Below are positions 34,951 through 44,090 of a DNA stretch of 64,000 bases, piece by piece (within the stretch, counting starts at the first letter, position 1; the number at the start of each line of letters is the position of its first letter). Origin of the DNA: CAWIVH01 sp963839475. GTDB taxonomy: Bacteria > Acidobacteriota > UBA6911. Below the pieces are notes generated by a model. The model worked only from the letters and a program-made list of their open reading frames with translations, was not told the origin of the DNA and searched no databases. The DNA lies in assembly GCA_963839475.1 (NCBI GenBank), contig CAWIVH010000005.1, positions 1 to 64,000 of the forward strand. The letters are read 5' to 3'. A program made the position numbers and the translations under genes.

Positions 34951-35817
34951 ATGATGGGGATCGAAAGCCCACTGGAAGACTCGTCGCCCTGGAATTCTGC
35001 CGAACTTACGGATCGTCATTTCCGGGTGATCAGCGGCATTCTCCACCAAAGATGCGGCATCAAGCTGACGGAAGGTAAGGAAGGACTGGTCAAAGCCAGG
35101 CTGTCCAAACGGCTTCGTCATCTGGGCCTCGGTGGTTTTGATCAGTACCTTGATTATCTGAACAGTGATGCGGGTTCGGGCGAACTGTACACGATGATCG
35201 ATTCCCTTACGACCAACAAAACGAGTTTTTTCCGCGAAGACGCTCATTTTCATTTCCTGCGCGACCATATTCTGCCCGCTGTGCGCCAGCAGGGAGGCAG
35301 ACTGAGGATTTGGAGCGCGGCATGCTCATCGGGGGAAGAGCCCTATTCCATTGCACTTCTGCTGAAGAACGTTTGGCCCGATATCCAAAAGTGCGATGTA
35401 AAAATCCTGGCCACCGACATCTCCGCGCGTGTGCTGGACCAGGCCAAATCGGGAATTTACAGTGGGGAAGCAGTAGCGGACGTTCCCCGTCCGATGCTTG
35501 AGCGATATTTCACCGCTTGCGGTTCGGCAGCCAATCGAGAGTTCAAGATCAACGATGAGGTAAGATCGCTCATTCGCTTCGCACGCCTTAACCTGATGGA
35601 GGAATGGCCCATGACGGGGCCGTTCAACCTGATCTTCTGCCGGAATGTGATGATCTATTTCGACAAAGAGACACAGAAGAAACTTGTTCGCAGATTTTGG
35701 GAACTGCTCGAGACCGATGGGTACCTTTTTGTAGGTCATTCGGAGAGCCTTACCGCTACCTCCAAAGACTATAGGTATATTCAGCCGGCAACCTACCGAA
35801 AACACTGCATGTGCTGA
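34951..35817 (+). CDS. cheR: Chemotaxis protein methyltransferase CheR
   Basis: The 288-residue SAM-dependent methyltransferase has the CheR N-terminal helical domain (RHFRVISGILHQRCGIKL) and catalytic domain: RIWSAACSSGEEPYS (SAM motif near 126), LATDIS near 155 and LIFCRNVMIYFD near 229. It methylates receptor glutamates. The start is uncertain: ATGs at 34951 and 34954 are both very close to GGAAGGA, and a TTG at 34942 is possible. It opens a + strand run with the chemoreceptor and cheW. Confidence 0.94.
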   Translation: MMGIESPLEDSSPWNSAELTDRHFRVISGILHQRCGIKLTEGKEGLVKARLSKRLRHLGLGGFDQYLDYLNSDAGSGELYTMIDSLTTNKTSFFREDAHFHFLRDHILPAVRQQGGRLRIWSAACSSGEEPYSIALLLKNVWPDIQKCDVKILATDISARVLDQAKSGIYSGEAVADVPRPMLERYFTACGSAANREFKINDEVRSLIRFARLNLMEEWPMTGPFNLIFCRNVMIYFDKETQKKLVRRFWELLETDGYLFVGHSESLTATSKDYRYIQPATYRKHCMC

Positions 35818-36304
35818 TGGAGCTCTGCAATGACGTCAACCCGGCTGAGGAACGCCTGCCGCATCTTCATGGCAATGTCTGAACATATGTTGATTTAAAT
35901 AAAGTATTTGAGCCAACTTATCTAAAGCATTACTTGAAGTATTGCCCTTCTTTCCGGATAACGATATCCTCCTAATTCCGCCTGATCTTGCCCGTGCTGT
36001 CTTTCCCTGGATCGAGGGGTGCAGTTTGAATCCGGCAAACCGACGCAGCCCTGGCCAGCAAAGCCAAAGAGCCTTTTGACCGAAGCGGGCGATCGGCTGA
36101 AAAAAATAACTCCAAATCTCCATCCGAAGTTTTGCAGCTGAGTACTTTCTAAAGAAGAATCGGTCGGCTGCCGAAATAGCCTAGGTGCGCGGATCTTGGT
36201 GAATTTTCGCACGCGCTGCAATTTCTGATGATTCCGGATTGTCATGCGAAAACAGGCAAAATCCTACTCAGCAGACCGGCTTCGACAACGATGAGGATAT
36301 CGGT
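35818..36304. other. Leader region of the haem chemoreceptor gene
   Basis: No coding sequence is supported in this 487-base gap. At 36034-36065 the bases GGCAAACC and GCAAAGCC are spaced 16 apart, echoing the conserved core of GEMM-I c-di-GMP aptamers, but the GNRA-capped stem between them is missing. An AT-rich part near 35890-35945 may hold the promoter. Confidence 0.35.
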
Positions 36305-38947
36305 ATGGGATTCAAAGGTTTGAAAAGTCTCGCCCTTAAGATTGTAGTTTCAGTCGCCGCTGTGACCATCATCGGCATAGGTACTCTTACATATCTCCAG
36401 ATGCAGAAGAACGAAGCATTATTCCTATCGAATCTGGAAGAATCTACTGCCGACCTGAATAGCACCATCCTGGCTGCCCTGAAAAACGGCATGCTTAAAA
36501 ATGACACCGAAGGAGTTGATAAGCTGGTCGAGCAGACTGGGAAGATCGCTACCATCAAGCAGATCTTCATAACGGACGAGACCGGAAAAATTACCCGGAC
36601 TTCCGGTAGCAATAAGGGAACGATGATCGATGCCGCGCTGATGAAAAGTACGACAGCGTCTTCCGCAGGCGTTTCAAAAATGGCCACGGCGGGCGATGGT
36701 TCGCCCTATGTTTCCAGCTTCAGCCCAATCCGCGCTGAAAAGGACTGCCTGACCTGTCACTCCCAGAAGGAAGGTGAGCCTCTGGGCTACATCAGCGTTG
36801 ATGCCTGGGCTAAGCGCGGATACGAACAATTGAGCGCTGCCCGAAACATGTCGCTTCTGCTCGGGCTGATCATCATGCTTCTGATGACCGTGGCAATTTA
36901 CTTCGTCGCCCAATCGATGGCAAAACCGCTGGTCAAGCTCTCCGATAATGCGCGCAATATAGCCATGGGCGACTTTGAGCAGAATATCGGCCACCACTCG
37001 GTGGATGAAATCGGGGTCCTCGCGGATTCTTTCCGAGCCCTCCGATCTTATGCCAAGGAAGCAGCTTCGGCCGCGGAAGCGCTCGGAAACGGAGATCTAT
37101 CCGTCCAGGTTAAGCCTAAATCCGAGCGCGACGTCCTCTCCCTGAGTCTTAAACATGCGATCGAGACCCAGCAAAAGCTGGCCGCTGAGACTGGAAAGCT
37201 CAGCCAGGCTGCCATTGATGGAAAATTGTCAATCCGGGGAGATTCCACGCAGTTCAATGGCTGTTATCGCGACCTCGTCCAGGGGATCAACAACACGCTC
37301 GATGCGGTTATTGGCCCGCTGCAGGTGGCGGCGAACTACGTAGACCGGATCTCGAAGGGAGACATCCCAACGCGGATCGCAGACAAGTACAACGGGGATT
37401 TCAACGAGATCAAGAACAACCTGAACACCTGCATCGACGCGGTAAACATGCTGGTGGCGGACGCCGCGATGCTGTCTAAAGCTGCTGTGGAAGGAAAGCT
37501 TGATACCCGGGCGGATGCGGCGAAGCATGGCGGAGACTTCCGCAAGATCGTGCAAGGTGTGAACGACACGCTGGATGCGGTGATCGGGCCGCTGAAAGTG
37601 GCGGCGAACTACGTGGACCGGATCTCGAAGGGTGACATCCCGGCGAAGATCACCGATAAATACAGCGGGGACTTCAACGAGATCAAGAACAACGTGAACA
37701 CTTGCATCGACGCGGTGAACCTGCTGGTAGGGGATGCGAACATGCTGGCGAATGCGGCGGTGGAAGGGAGGCTGCAGACGCGGGCGGAGGCGGCGAAACA
37801 CGGCGGGGACTTCCGGAGGATCGTGCAGGGAGTGAACGACACGCTCGATGCCGTGATCAGCCCTGTGAACGAGGCGGCGGAGGTTCTGGAGAAGGTCGCG
37901 GCGAAGGACCTGACTGCGCGGGTGAAAGGTGACTACCGGGGAGACCTGGCGAAGCTGAAGAACGTGCTGAACCAGGCGGTGCAGAACCTGGATGATGCGC
38001 TGACGCAGGTGATGTTCGGGGCGGAGCAGGTGACATCGGCGGCGACGCAGATCAGCGCGGGGAGCCAGTCGTTGTCGCAGGGGGCGTCCGAGCAGGCAAG
38101 CTCGCTGGAAGAAGTATCGTCGAGCCTGCAGGAGATGTCGTCAATGACGAAGCAGAACGCGGCGAACGCGAAGGAAGCGCGAGGGCTATCAGACGGGGCG
38201 AGGTCGTCGGCGGAGAAGGGCGTGGAGAGCATGAAGCGGTTGTCGGAGGCGATCGCAAAGATCAAGGGGAGTTCCGACGCGACGGCCAAGATCGTGAAGA
38301 CGATCGACGAGATCGCGTTTCAGACAAACTTGCTGGCGCTGAACGCGGCGGTGGAAGCGGCGCGTGCGGGGGATGCGGGGAAGGGGTTTGCGGTGGTGGC
38401 CGAGGAGGTGCGGAACCTGGCGATGAGAAGCGCAGAGGCGGCGAAGAACACGGCTAACCTGATCGAGGAGTCGGTGAAGAACGCGGAAGGCGGAGTATCG
38501 ATCAACCAGGAGGTGCTCAAGCAGCTGGTGGAGATCAACGGACAGGTGAACAAGGTAAGCGAGGTAATGGCGGAGATCGCGGCGGCGTCGGACCAGCAAA
38601 GCCAGGGTGTGACGCAGGTAAACACGGCGGTGGAGCAAATGAACCAGGTGACGCAACAGACAGCGGCGAACGCGGAGGAATCGGCGAGCGCGGCGGAAGA
38701 GCTGTCGGGGCAGTCTGAGGAGATGAAGGGGATGGTGGCAACCTTCAGGCTTTCGACGGTTGCGGCGGGCAGCGGGCATCGCGGGGGAACTGCAAAAACC
38801 ACATTGAGGGTTCAGATGCCGCAGAGGCGGCTGGCGGTGCCGAGGCCTGGAACTGCGAAACCCGCTCCCGCAGCGGCGTGGGGCCCATCTCCGGCAAAGC
38901 TGATACCTCTGGATGACGATGAAGAGCTTATCCTGAAAGAGTTTTAG
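36305..38947 (+). CDS. Methyl-accepting chemotaxis protein with c-type haem sensor and tandem HAMP-like repeats
   Basis: The 880-residue receptor starts at ATG 36305, with GAGG 9 bases upstream. Membrane segments lie near 12-31 and 182-202, bounding a periplasmic domain of about 150 residues with the haem-binding motif CLTCH at 148-152. A HAMP domain and three HAMP-like repeats of 91 residues each follow (about 302-574). Then comes the signalling tip (IDEIAFQTNLLALNAAVEAARAG split over 20 residues, near 680) and a flexible C-terminus ending DDDEELILKEF. A haem sensor suggests response to redox state, oxygen, NO or another haem ligand. From about 37560 the codons become strongly GC-rich, unlike the first third. 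Confidence 0.93.
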   Translation: MGFKGLKSLALKIVVSVAAVTIIGIGTLTYLQMQKNEALFLSNLEESTADLNSTILAALKNGMLKNDTEGVDKLVEQTGKIATIKQIFITDETGKITRTSGSNKGTMIDAALMKSTTASSAGVSKMATAGDGSPYVSSFSPIRAEKDCLTCHSQKEGEPLGYISVDAWAKRGYEQLSAARNMSLLLGLIIMLLMTVAIYFVAQSMAKPLVKLSDNARNIAMGDFEQNIGHHSVDEIGVLADSFRALRSYAKEAASAAEALGNGDLSVQVKPKSERDVLSLSLKHAIETQQKLAAETGKLSQAAIDGKLSIRGDSTQFNGCYRDLVQGINNTLDAVIGPLQVAANYVDRISKGDIPTRIADKYNGDFNEIKNNLNTCIDAVNMLVADAAMLSKAAVEGKLDTRADAAKHGGDFRKIVQGVNDTLDAVIGPLKVAANYVDRISKGDIPAKITDKYSGDFNEIKNNVNTCIDAVNLLVGDANMLANAAVEGRLQTRAEAAKHGGDFRRIVQGVNDTLDAVISPVNEAAEVLEKVAAKDLTARVKGDYRGDLAKLKNVLNQAVQNLDDALTQVMFGAEQVTSAATQISAGSQSLSQGASEQASSLEEVSSSLQEMSSMTKQNAANAKEARGLSDGARSSAEKGVESMKRLSEAIAKIKGSSDATAKIVKTIDEIAFQTNLLALNAAVEAARAGDAGKGFAVVAEEVRNLAMRSAEAAKNTANLIEESVKNAEGGVSINQEVLKQLVEINGQVNKVSEVMAEIAAASDQQSQGVTQVNTAVEQMNQVTQQTAANAEESASAAEELSGQSEEMKGMVATFRLSTVAAGSGHRGGTAKTTLRVQMPQRRLAVPRPGTAKPAPAAAWGPSPAKLIPLDDDEELILKEF
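37208..38026 (+). repeat. Three tandem 273-bp units inside the chemoreceptor gene
   Basis: Units run 37208-37480, 37481-37753 and 37754-38026. The GATGC of each TLDAV segment sits at 37301, 37574 and 37847, exactly 273 bases apart. Units 1 and 2 are similar throughout (VAANYVDRISKGDIP); unit 3 keeps the first third and then diverges into the last HAMP. Each encodes one HAMP-like helical pair, so the repeats form a poly-HAMP stalk. Confidence 0.85.
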
Positions 38948-38963
38948 TCCGTGGGGGACAGGA

Positions 38964-39000
38964 AGCCCGGGCTGGTCTGAAATGCCGGCTCGGGCTTTTT
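38964..39000 (+). terminator. Terminator between chemoreceptor and cheW
   Basis: The stem AGCCCGGGCTGG pairs with CCGGCTCGGGCT (two G-T pairs) and ends in a T tract. It begins 17 bases after the receptor stop. cheW starts 41 bases later, so it may limit cheW transcription. Confidence 0.7.
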
Positions 39001-39040
39001 GAATCGGGAGTTGCAGGGTGAGCCAGGAAGGGAGCCATCG

Positions 39041-39547
39041 ATGGTCGCAGTAAACGCAAAGCGAATCGATTCGGGGAGCATATCCGGGACGGTTGGAGGC
39101 AAGTTTTTAACATTTTTCCTCGCAGCGGAAGAGTACGGGATCGAGATCCTGAAGGTGCATGAGATCATCGGGATGATGCTGATCACGAGCGTGCCGCGCA
39201 CACCGGAGTTCATCCGGGGAGTAATCAACCTGCGAGGGAAGGTGATTCCGATCGTAGACTTGAGGCTGAAGTTCGGAATGGAGCCAAAGGAAAAGACCGA
39301 GGAAACCTGCATCATCGTCGTGCATGTGGAGGGAGTAGAAATCGGGATCATGGTGGACCGGGTGTCCGAGGTGCTGAACATCGCATCCGAGGAAATAGAA
39401 GCCCCCCCGTCATTCGGTGCTGATGTCAACACGGATTTCATTCTGGGATTGGGAAAATCGCAAGGCAAGGTCAAGATCCTGCTCGATATCGATCGCGTGT
39501 TGTCCGCGAGCGAACTTATCGACATCAGTGGGGCCAAAGTATCGTAG
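39041..39547 (+). CDS. cheW: Chemotaxis adaptor CheW
   Basis: The 168-residue protein is a CheW fold: FFLAAEEYGIEILKVHEIIG near 30, the receptor/kinase contact region TPEFIRGVINLRGKVIPIVD near 60, and KILLDIDRVL near the end. ATG 39041 follows GGAAGGGAG. It couples the receptor to CheA. It is the only intact cheW gene in the window, while two truncated relatives remain at 29103 and 34660. Codon use is GC-rich like the second half of the receptor, suggesting that they arrived or evolved together. Confidence 0.95.
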   Translation: MVAVNAKRIDSGSISGTVGGKFLTFFLAAEEYGIEILKVHEIIGMMLITSVPRTPEFIRGVINLRGKVIPIVDLRLKFGMEPKEKTEETCIIVVHVEGVEIGIMVDRVSEVLNIASEEIEAPPSFGADVNTDFILGLGKSQGKVKILLDIDRVLSASELIDISGAKVS

Positions 39548-39622
39548 AAATGAATGCATCCCGGGCTTTATAAAAGCACGGCTAAGTACCGCACCGATCC
39601 CGAGTGCAGCCGGGGGGCGAAA

Positions 39623-40111
39623 TCAGATGGCTTGTGTGATCAATTGGACCAGAAAACGATGAGTCCCCGCGGTAACTCCCAACATCATATTCTGCGCATT
39701 CACGGGTGGGTAGGTTTTGTACCCTTTCCCTTCAATCACCGTTGGAATGGATATTTTCAAGGTATCCTTGGCGCCGCTGATCCGGTTTTTAAATCCGCCG
39801 GCGACCATGTTCGCCATTTCACCCATAGCGTCCCGGATCATCTCATCGCCCTCCTGAACTTCCATTCCCAGAAGAGCCGAGGCGATTTTGCTCGCCGAAC
39901 TGCGGCTGAAGTGCAGGCTTAATACTCCTGACATGTTGCCGGCGAACCCGATGATGGCAGACATCCCTATTTCCCCCGGTACTTCTTCCTTGGGGATGAG
40001 GCTCGCCTGCTCGCTGAACATGCTTAGGAAGATCTCCTTGAGCGTCTGATCGATTTCGTTCTTGAAGTCGGGTGGCGCAATGCTTCCCTGCATTGGCGAT
40101 GGGCCATGCAT
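39623..40111 (-). CDS. cheX: CheX-type chemotaxis phosphatase (copy 3)
   Basis: The 162-residue protein has an intact CheX motif (AMGEMANMVAGGFKN near 96) and is a close paralogue of copy 2. GGAGGG precedes the ATG by 6-8 bases. It is convergent with cheW, 75 bases apart, and closes the chemotaxis island. The 294 bases that follow (40112-40405) contain no gene I can support. Confidence 0.87.
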   Translation of the reverse strand: MHGPSPMQGSIAPPDFKNEIDQTLKEIFLSMFSEQASLIPKEEVPGEIGMSAIIGFAGNMSGVLSLHFSRSSASKIASALLGMEVQEGDEMIRDAMGEMANMVAGGFKNRISGAKDTLKISIPTVIEGKGYKTYPPVNAQNMMLGVTAGTHRFLVQLITQAI

Positions 40112-40405
40112 AGAGATCCCTCCTCACCATTCCATGGTAATCATGAAACCATTATCGGTGGATGCCGTCGATATCTTTACCGAATAGTGACAGTGCTTAC
40201 GGAGTCAGGAAGGCCGCTCGGGACCAATGGGGCGCAGATCGTCATAAACACATCCGCGTTGATTAGATAAAGTATTTTATGGTTTGCGGGTTGCGCCAGA
40301 CCATCCAATGCAAAGCTCCATGAAATGAGGTGTGGGCTTAACGGATAGGAAAGGATACCTGCTGCAGGGGAATGGGAAAACTCCGGCAGAAGGGACGGCT
40401 TTAGG

Positions 40406-40882
40406 TTACGGTTTCGGTTCCGGCGGAGACTCCGGATTCTCTTCCGTTGCTTTTTGGGGGTCGGCCTCTGGTTGTCGGGCCGGGTTTTCCTGCCCGGGCA
40501 TCCCGATGTTTGGGAACAGTTCGAATGCCGTGCCTTCGTGAATCAGATGCACACCTTCGGTTTGAAGCCTCACGAAGTGGGTGCAGTATTTTCGGCTGTC
40601 CCCCCCCATGCAGTGATCCACGCAGAATAGATCGGTATCCGTGCAGTTGACGCATTCGCCCAGGGAAACGCACACCTTGGGAACTGTGATCCCGCAGGTG
40701 CTGCACAGGGTGAAGAGGTTTTCGCTTTCAACATAACGGTCGCAGCTGGGCAGTGCCGAGTTGTTCTCCAGGTAGCCGTAAATTCGGCAGCCCATGAAGA
40801 TATGGCTTCCGCCGCTCCCGGCAGCTTCGATCTGTGCCAGGCTTTCATCCAGCCAGTTGATGCAATTCCTGCAATTGATCAT
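40406..40882 (-). CDS. Cysteine-rich hypothetical protein, possible multi-metal binding
   Basis: The 158-residue protein has twelve cysteines within its first 100 residues (4, 7, 32, 47, 60, 63, 71, 77, 80, 87, 91, 100), three of them in CxxC pairs (CRNC, CSTC, CVNC). It also has a CVDHC motif. No signal peptide. The last 30 residues are Pro/Glu-rich and disordered. It may bind zinc or Fe-S clusters. It lies 39 bases downstream of glmU on the same strand and may share its message. I do not recognise the family. Confidence 0.7.
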   Translation of the reverse strand: MINCRNCINWLDESLAQIEAAGSGGSHIFMGCRIYGYLENNSALPSCDRYVESENLFTLCSTCGITVPKVCVSLGECVNCTDTDLFCVDHCMGGDSRKYCTHFVRLQTEGVHLIHEGTAFELFPNIGMPGQENPARQPEADPQKATEENPESPPEPKP

Positions 40883-40921
40883 GGTCCGGTATCATTTCTG
40901 CCGCATCCATCAGGCGACGCC

Positions 40922-42313
40922 TCATTTTTCAGGCGATCTGTTCCTCCGGTTCCGGCTGCGCCATTCCAACTTGTTAACCTGTCTCTCCCGAGCAATTCCC
41001 AGGGCGTTCGCAGGGACATCTTGAGTAATGCAACTGCCGGCGGCGATGGCGGCGTCCCGGCCAATTCGGACTGGAGCTACCAGCTGGCAACCCGAACCGA
41101 TAAACGCACCATCCTCGATTATGGTAGCATTCTTGGCGACGCCGTCAAAATTGCAGGTAATGGTCCCAGCTCCAACATTTACGCCCGAACCGATCACGGC
41201 ATCCCCAAGATAGGACAAATGGCAAGCGCAGGATCCGGGTCCCATGTGGGTCTTCTTGATTTCCACAAAGTTGCCGATGCGGCAGCCGGAACCTATATCG
41301 GCGTTGTCCCGTAGATGGGCGAAAGGGCCGACAATCGCGCCACTTCCGATGCTGGACTCGCAGATAAGGCTGGAATCCAGGACCTGAACTTCGTCGCCAA
41401 TCTTCGAGTTGCGGATGCGAACATGGGAATGGATCACTGCACCCTCACCGATGATCGTTTTTCCCTCGAGATGTACCTGCGGGTAGAGAATCGAATCTTT
41501 ACCCACGATGACCCCGCCGTCGACGTAGGTGTGCGCCGGATCCATGACGGTAACTCCGGCAGCCATCAATGAAGAGCATTTCTCGCGCCACAGATAGCCC
41601 GAAATCCGTGACAATTCCTCGCGGTTGTTGATACCCTGGAGTTCGTCGAAGTCCGCGTGAAGCAGCGCTTCGATTTTCCTCCCGTCACCTTTTTGAATGC
41701 CGATGACATCTGTCAGGTAATATTCCTTTTGAGCGTTGTCGGTGGAAATTCGGGCCAGCGCATCCAGCAGAAGCGGGATGTCGAAGCAATAAAACGCCGC
41801 GTTGATTTCGGTGATTTTCTTTTGCTCCCGGGTGGCGTCCTTTTCCTCCACAATCCCGGCTACGGTACCGTCCGGCCCGCGCAAAATCCGGCCGTAGCCA
41901 TAGGGGTTCGGCGGCCGGGTCGTCAGGATAGTGGCTGCCGCCCCGGTTTCGCGATGGTGCTGTATGAGCTTTTGAAGCGTGGCACTTTTTATTCGCGGAG
42001 TGTCGCCCGAGAGCACCAGCAGATCCCCATCGCGTCCTCTGAGATTATCTTGGGCCGTAAGGACGGCATGGCCGGTTCCCATTTGATTTTCCTGCAGAAC
42101 GAATGTGGCAGGATGACCCGCCATGCAGTCCCGAACACGGTCGGCATCCTGGCCGATTACGATAAAGACCTCTTCGGGCTGCAGATCGAGCGCTGCCCGG
42201 TAGACCATTTTCAGCATGGGTTCGCCGCAGATTTCATGGAGAACCTTGGCGCGACGGCTTACCATCCGCGTGCCTTTCCCGGCAGCCAAAATAAGCGTGC
42301 AAATGGATTTCAT
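40922..42313 (-). CDS. glmU: Bifunctional N-acetylglucosamine-1-phosphate uridyltransferase / glucosamine-1-phosphate acetyltransferase
   Basis: The 463-residue enzyme starts at ATG 42313 with the nucleotidyltransferase motif LILAAGKGTRM; a longer frame to 42403 lacks support. The N-terminal half transfers UMP to GlcNAc-1-P. The C-terminal half is a left-handed beta-helix with the acetyltransferase motif HLSYLGDAVIG (near 352) and NVGAGTITCNFDG. The two activities make UDP-GlcNAc for peptidoglycan and LPS. The C-terminal tail is basic (RSRNRRNRSPEK). Confidence 0.95.
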   Translation of the reverse strand: MKSICTLILAAGKGTRMVSRRAKVLHEICGEPMLKMVYRAALDLQPEEVFIVIGQDADRVRDCMAGHPATFVLQENQMGTGHAVLTAQDNLRGRDGDLLVLSGDTPRIKSATLQKLIQHHRETGAAATILTTRPPNPYGYGRILRGPDGTVAGIVEEKDATREQKKITEINAAFYCFDIPLLLDALARISTDNAQKEYYLTDVIGIQKGDGRKIEALLHADFDELQGINNREELSRISGYLWREKCSSLMAAGVTVMDPAHTYVDGGVIVGKDSILYPQVHLEGKTIIGEGAVIHSHVRIRNSKIGDEVQVLDSSLICESSIGSGAIVGPFAHLRDNADIGSGCRIGNFVEIKKTHMGPGSCACHLSYLGDAVIGSGVNVGAGTITCNFDGVAKNATIIEDGAFIGSGCQLVAPVRIGRDAAIAAGSCITQDVPANALGIARERQVNKLEWRSRNRRNRSPEK

Positions 42314-42436
42314 AGGAGTGACCCGGATTCCATGAAGCGACAATCCTGTTGTTTGATTTGCGTGCAACGAGGGTTTTGGATCTGATGTCGGTGGTGGAGG
42401 CACCTCTGCATTCCGCAGGCCTTCCGCCGGTCCAGT

Positions 42437-43261
42437 CTACAAGATAGAGTTCAGGGATCCCACGGCCAGTCCCACCAATTCGCAGAATCCCGAATCGGAG
42501 TGCATGGGAGCGAAATCCTGGTCATTCTTGGCGTAAATCCGGTTTTCCTCGTTCAGCTCAATCGCGCGCTGCAGTGCACGGAGGGAATCGGAATTCCGGC
42601 CCTGCAGGGAAAGGGCGGCCGCCATAGCATACAAAACGTAATCCGCTTCTTTGTGAAGTTCGAGGGATTGCCTGAAATAGTCCACCGCACCTGCGTAATT
42701 ACCCCGATTGTGCTCCAGGATGCCCAGGGAATAAAGCTGGTCGTTCGTAATGGCCGGTTTTTTGTGGGCAGCCTCTTCCCGGTCGCAGATCTGCAGATAG
42801 GTGCGGGAGCGCGCAAGAATTTCAGGCTCCGAAGGATAAGATTCAATCAAAGACCTGAATTCCGACCGCGCCTTTTTAAATTCCTTTTGGTAAAGAAGCT
42901 TGATCGCGCGCTCCAGACAAGCCAAGGCGGCTCCTGTGCTTTTGGTTTCCTGCAGCAATCTGGATCCTTGCTCCCGAGGTGGGGCGAACTTGCGCATATC
43001 TACGGTGACACTTTTAGGGATCGCCGCTGCAGCGGGCACGCGCGCCGATGCGGATGCCTGCTTCGTGCGGGTGGCTGCCTTTTTTTCAGGCATTTTCGAG
43101 ATCGGAGGCTTTTGCGAACTTTTCTGCTGCGATTTTTGGGAACCAGGGCTTCCAGCTTTTTTGCCGGATACAGTTTTCTGGCTAATGCTCCCGCCAGCAC
43201 GGATGGTTCCTCCGCTCTGTTTTTCTGTGCCCGCCGGTCTGCGAGACTGTGATTTCACCAT
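42437..43261 (-). CDS. TPR protein with basic disordered N-terminus
   Basis: The 274-residue protein has a Lys/Ser/Pro-rich disordered first 100 residues, then about three tetratricopeptide repeats (for example AITNDQLYSLGILEHNRGNY, and DYFRQSLELHKEADYVLYAM after it). No signal peptide. TPRs mediate protein binding. It is divergent from mglB, sharing a 292-base AT-rich intergenic region, so it may be a partner of the polarity system. The start ATG lies in GTGAAATC without a clear ribosome site. Confidence 0.72.
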   Translation of the reverse strand: MVKSQSRRPAGTEKQSGGTIRAGGSISQKTVSGKKAGSPGSQKSQQKSSQKPPISKMPEKKAATRTKQASASARVPAAAAIPKSVTVDMRKFAPPREQGSRLLQETKSTGAALACLERAIKLLYQKEFKKARSEFRSLIESYPSEPEILARSRTYLQICDREEAAHKKPAITNDQLYSLGILEHNRGNYAGAVDYFRQSLELHKEADYVLYAMAAALSLQGRNSDSLRALQRAIELNEENRIYAKNDQDFAPMHSDSGFCELVGLAVGSLNSIL

Positions 43262-43475
43262 CCATTTTACCTTAAATTCAACATTTTCAATAACTTATAC
43301 TGTTTTTAATTTCGGCCAAAAAATGTGAGTTATTATTAGGAGAATTTGACTGATAAGTCAAGGGTAAGATCAGGCGCACTTGGACCAGGACCGTTTGCCG
43401 GTGATTCTTATCGCACGTAAGTGTTTATTCAGCACTAGTTTCTGTTTTTTTTGCCATGCCATGCAAATTCCTCGA

Positions 43476-43503
43476 TTGAATCATTTTTAAGAATGAATAA
43501 GAT
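43476..43503 (+). promoter_or_regulatory. Candidate sigma-70-type promoter of mglBA
   Basis: TTGAAT and TAAGAT are separated by 16 bases in an AT-rich stretch, about 50 bases before the mglB start. The rest of 43262-43553 shows no gene and should also contain the divergent promoter of the TPR gene. Confidence 0.4.
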
Positions 43504-43553
43504 AGTCTTGTACGCTGGCAAATCCATGACAGCGCAAGTGGGTTTGGAATCCG

Positions 43554-44090
43554 ATGGGCACTAGCAGCATAGTATTGCATGAAGCCGAATTCTCCCAACT
43601 CAAGGCCATACTCGAGAGCACTCAGAAGGATCTCAAGGCCGAATTGGTGCTTCTGATTGACAGAAGCGGCCAGCAGATTGCCTCACAGGGCCCGCGAGTC
43701 GACATCGACCAGACAGCCTTGGCCACGCTCGCTGCAGCCAATATTGCTGCCACCAATGGGCTGGCGCAGGTTGTGGGGGAGCCGTCTTTTTCCACGCTCT
43801 TCCATCAGGGAACGAAACGGAGCATTCATATCCTGGATGTGGCGAGATCTCTCTCGCTGGTGCTGGTTTTTGATCAGAACGTGTCTCCAGGTATGGTTCG
43901 ATGGAAAGTGAGGCGGGCAGCTGCCTGCCTGGATGAGATTTTCGCAAACCTTCAAAAGAAACTGGCGTCCGGAAACGTTTCTCCCGTGGCGACCGAGCAG
44001 GTTTCCCGCATGTTCAGCGACGAAGAACTGGACGAACTGTTCGACCGTCTTGGCCCGAAACCGGAAAAGGATCGAAAGGTGCAGCCGTGA
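43554..44090 (+). CDS. mglB: MglB-type Roadblock/LC7 GTPase-activating protein
   Basis: The 178-residue protein has a Roadblock/LC7 fold: LVLLIDRSGQQIASQG near 34, the helix TALATLAAANIAATNGLAQ and SIHILDVARSLSLVLVFDQ near 100. A C-terminal extension of about 50 residues follows. It is the GAP for MglA. Its stop codon overlaps the GTG start of mglA (GTGA), so the pair is translationally coupled. In Myxococcus the pair sets leading and lagging cell poles; in other phyla the role is less known. Confidence 0.92.
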   Translation: MGTSSIVLHEAEFSQLKAILESTQKDLKAELVLLIDRSGQQIASQGPRVDIDQTALATLAAANIAATNGLAQVVGEPSFSTLFHQGTKRSIHILDVARSLSLVLVFDQNVSPGMVRWKVRRAAACLDEIFANLQKKLASGNVSPVATEQVSRMFSDEELDELFDRLGPKPEKDRKVQP

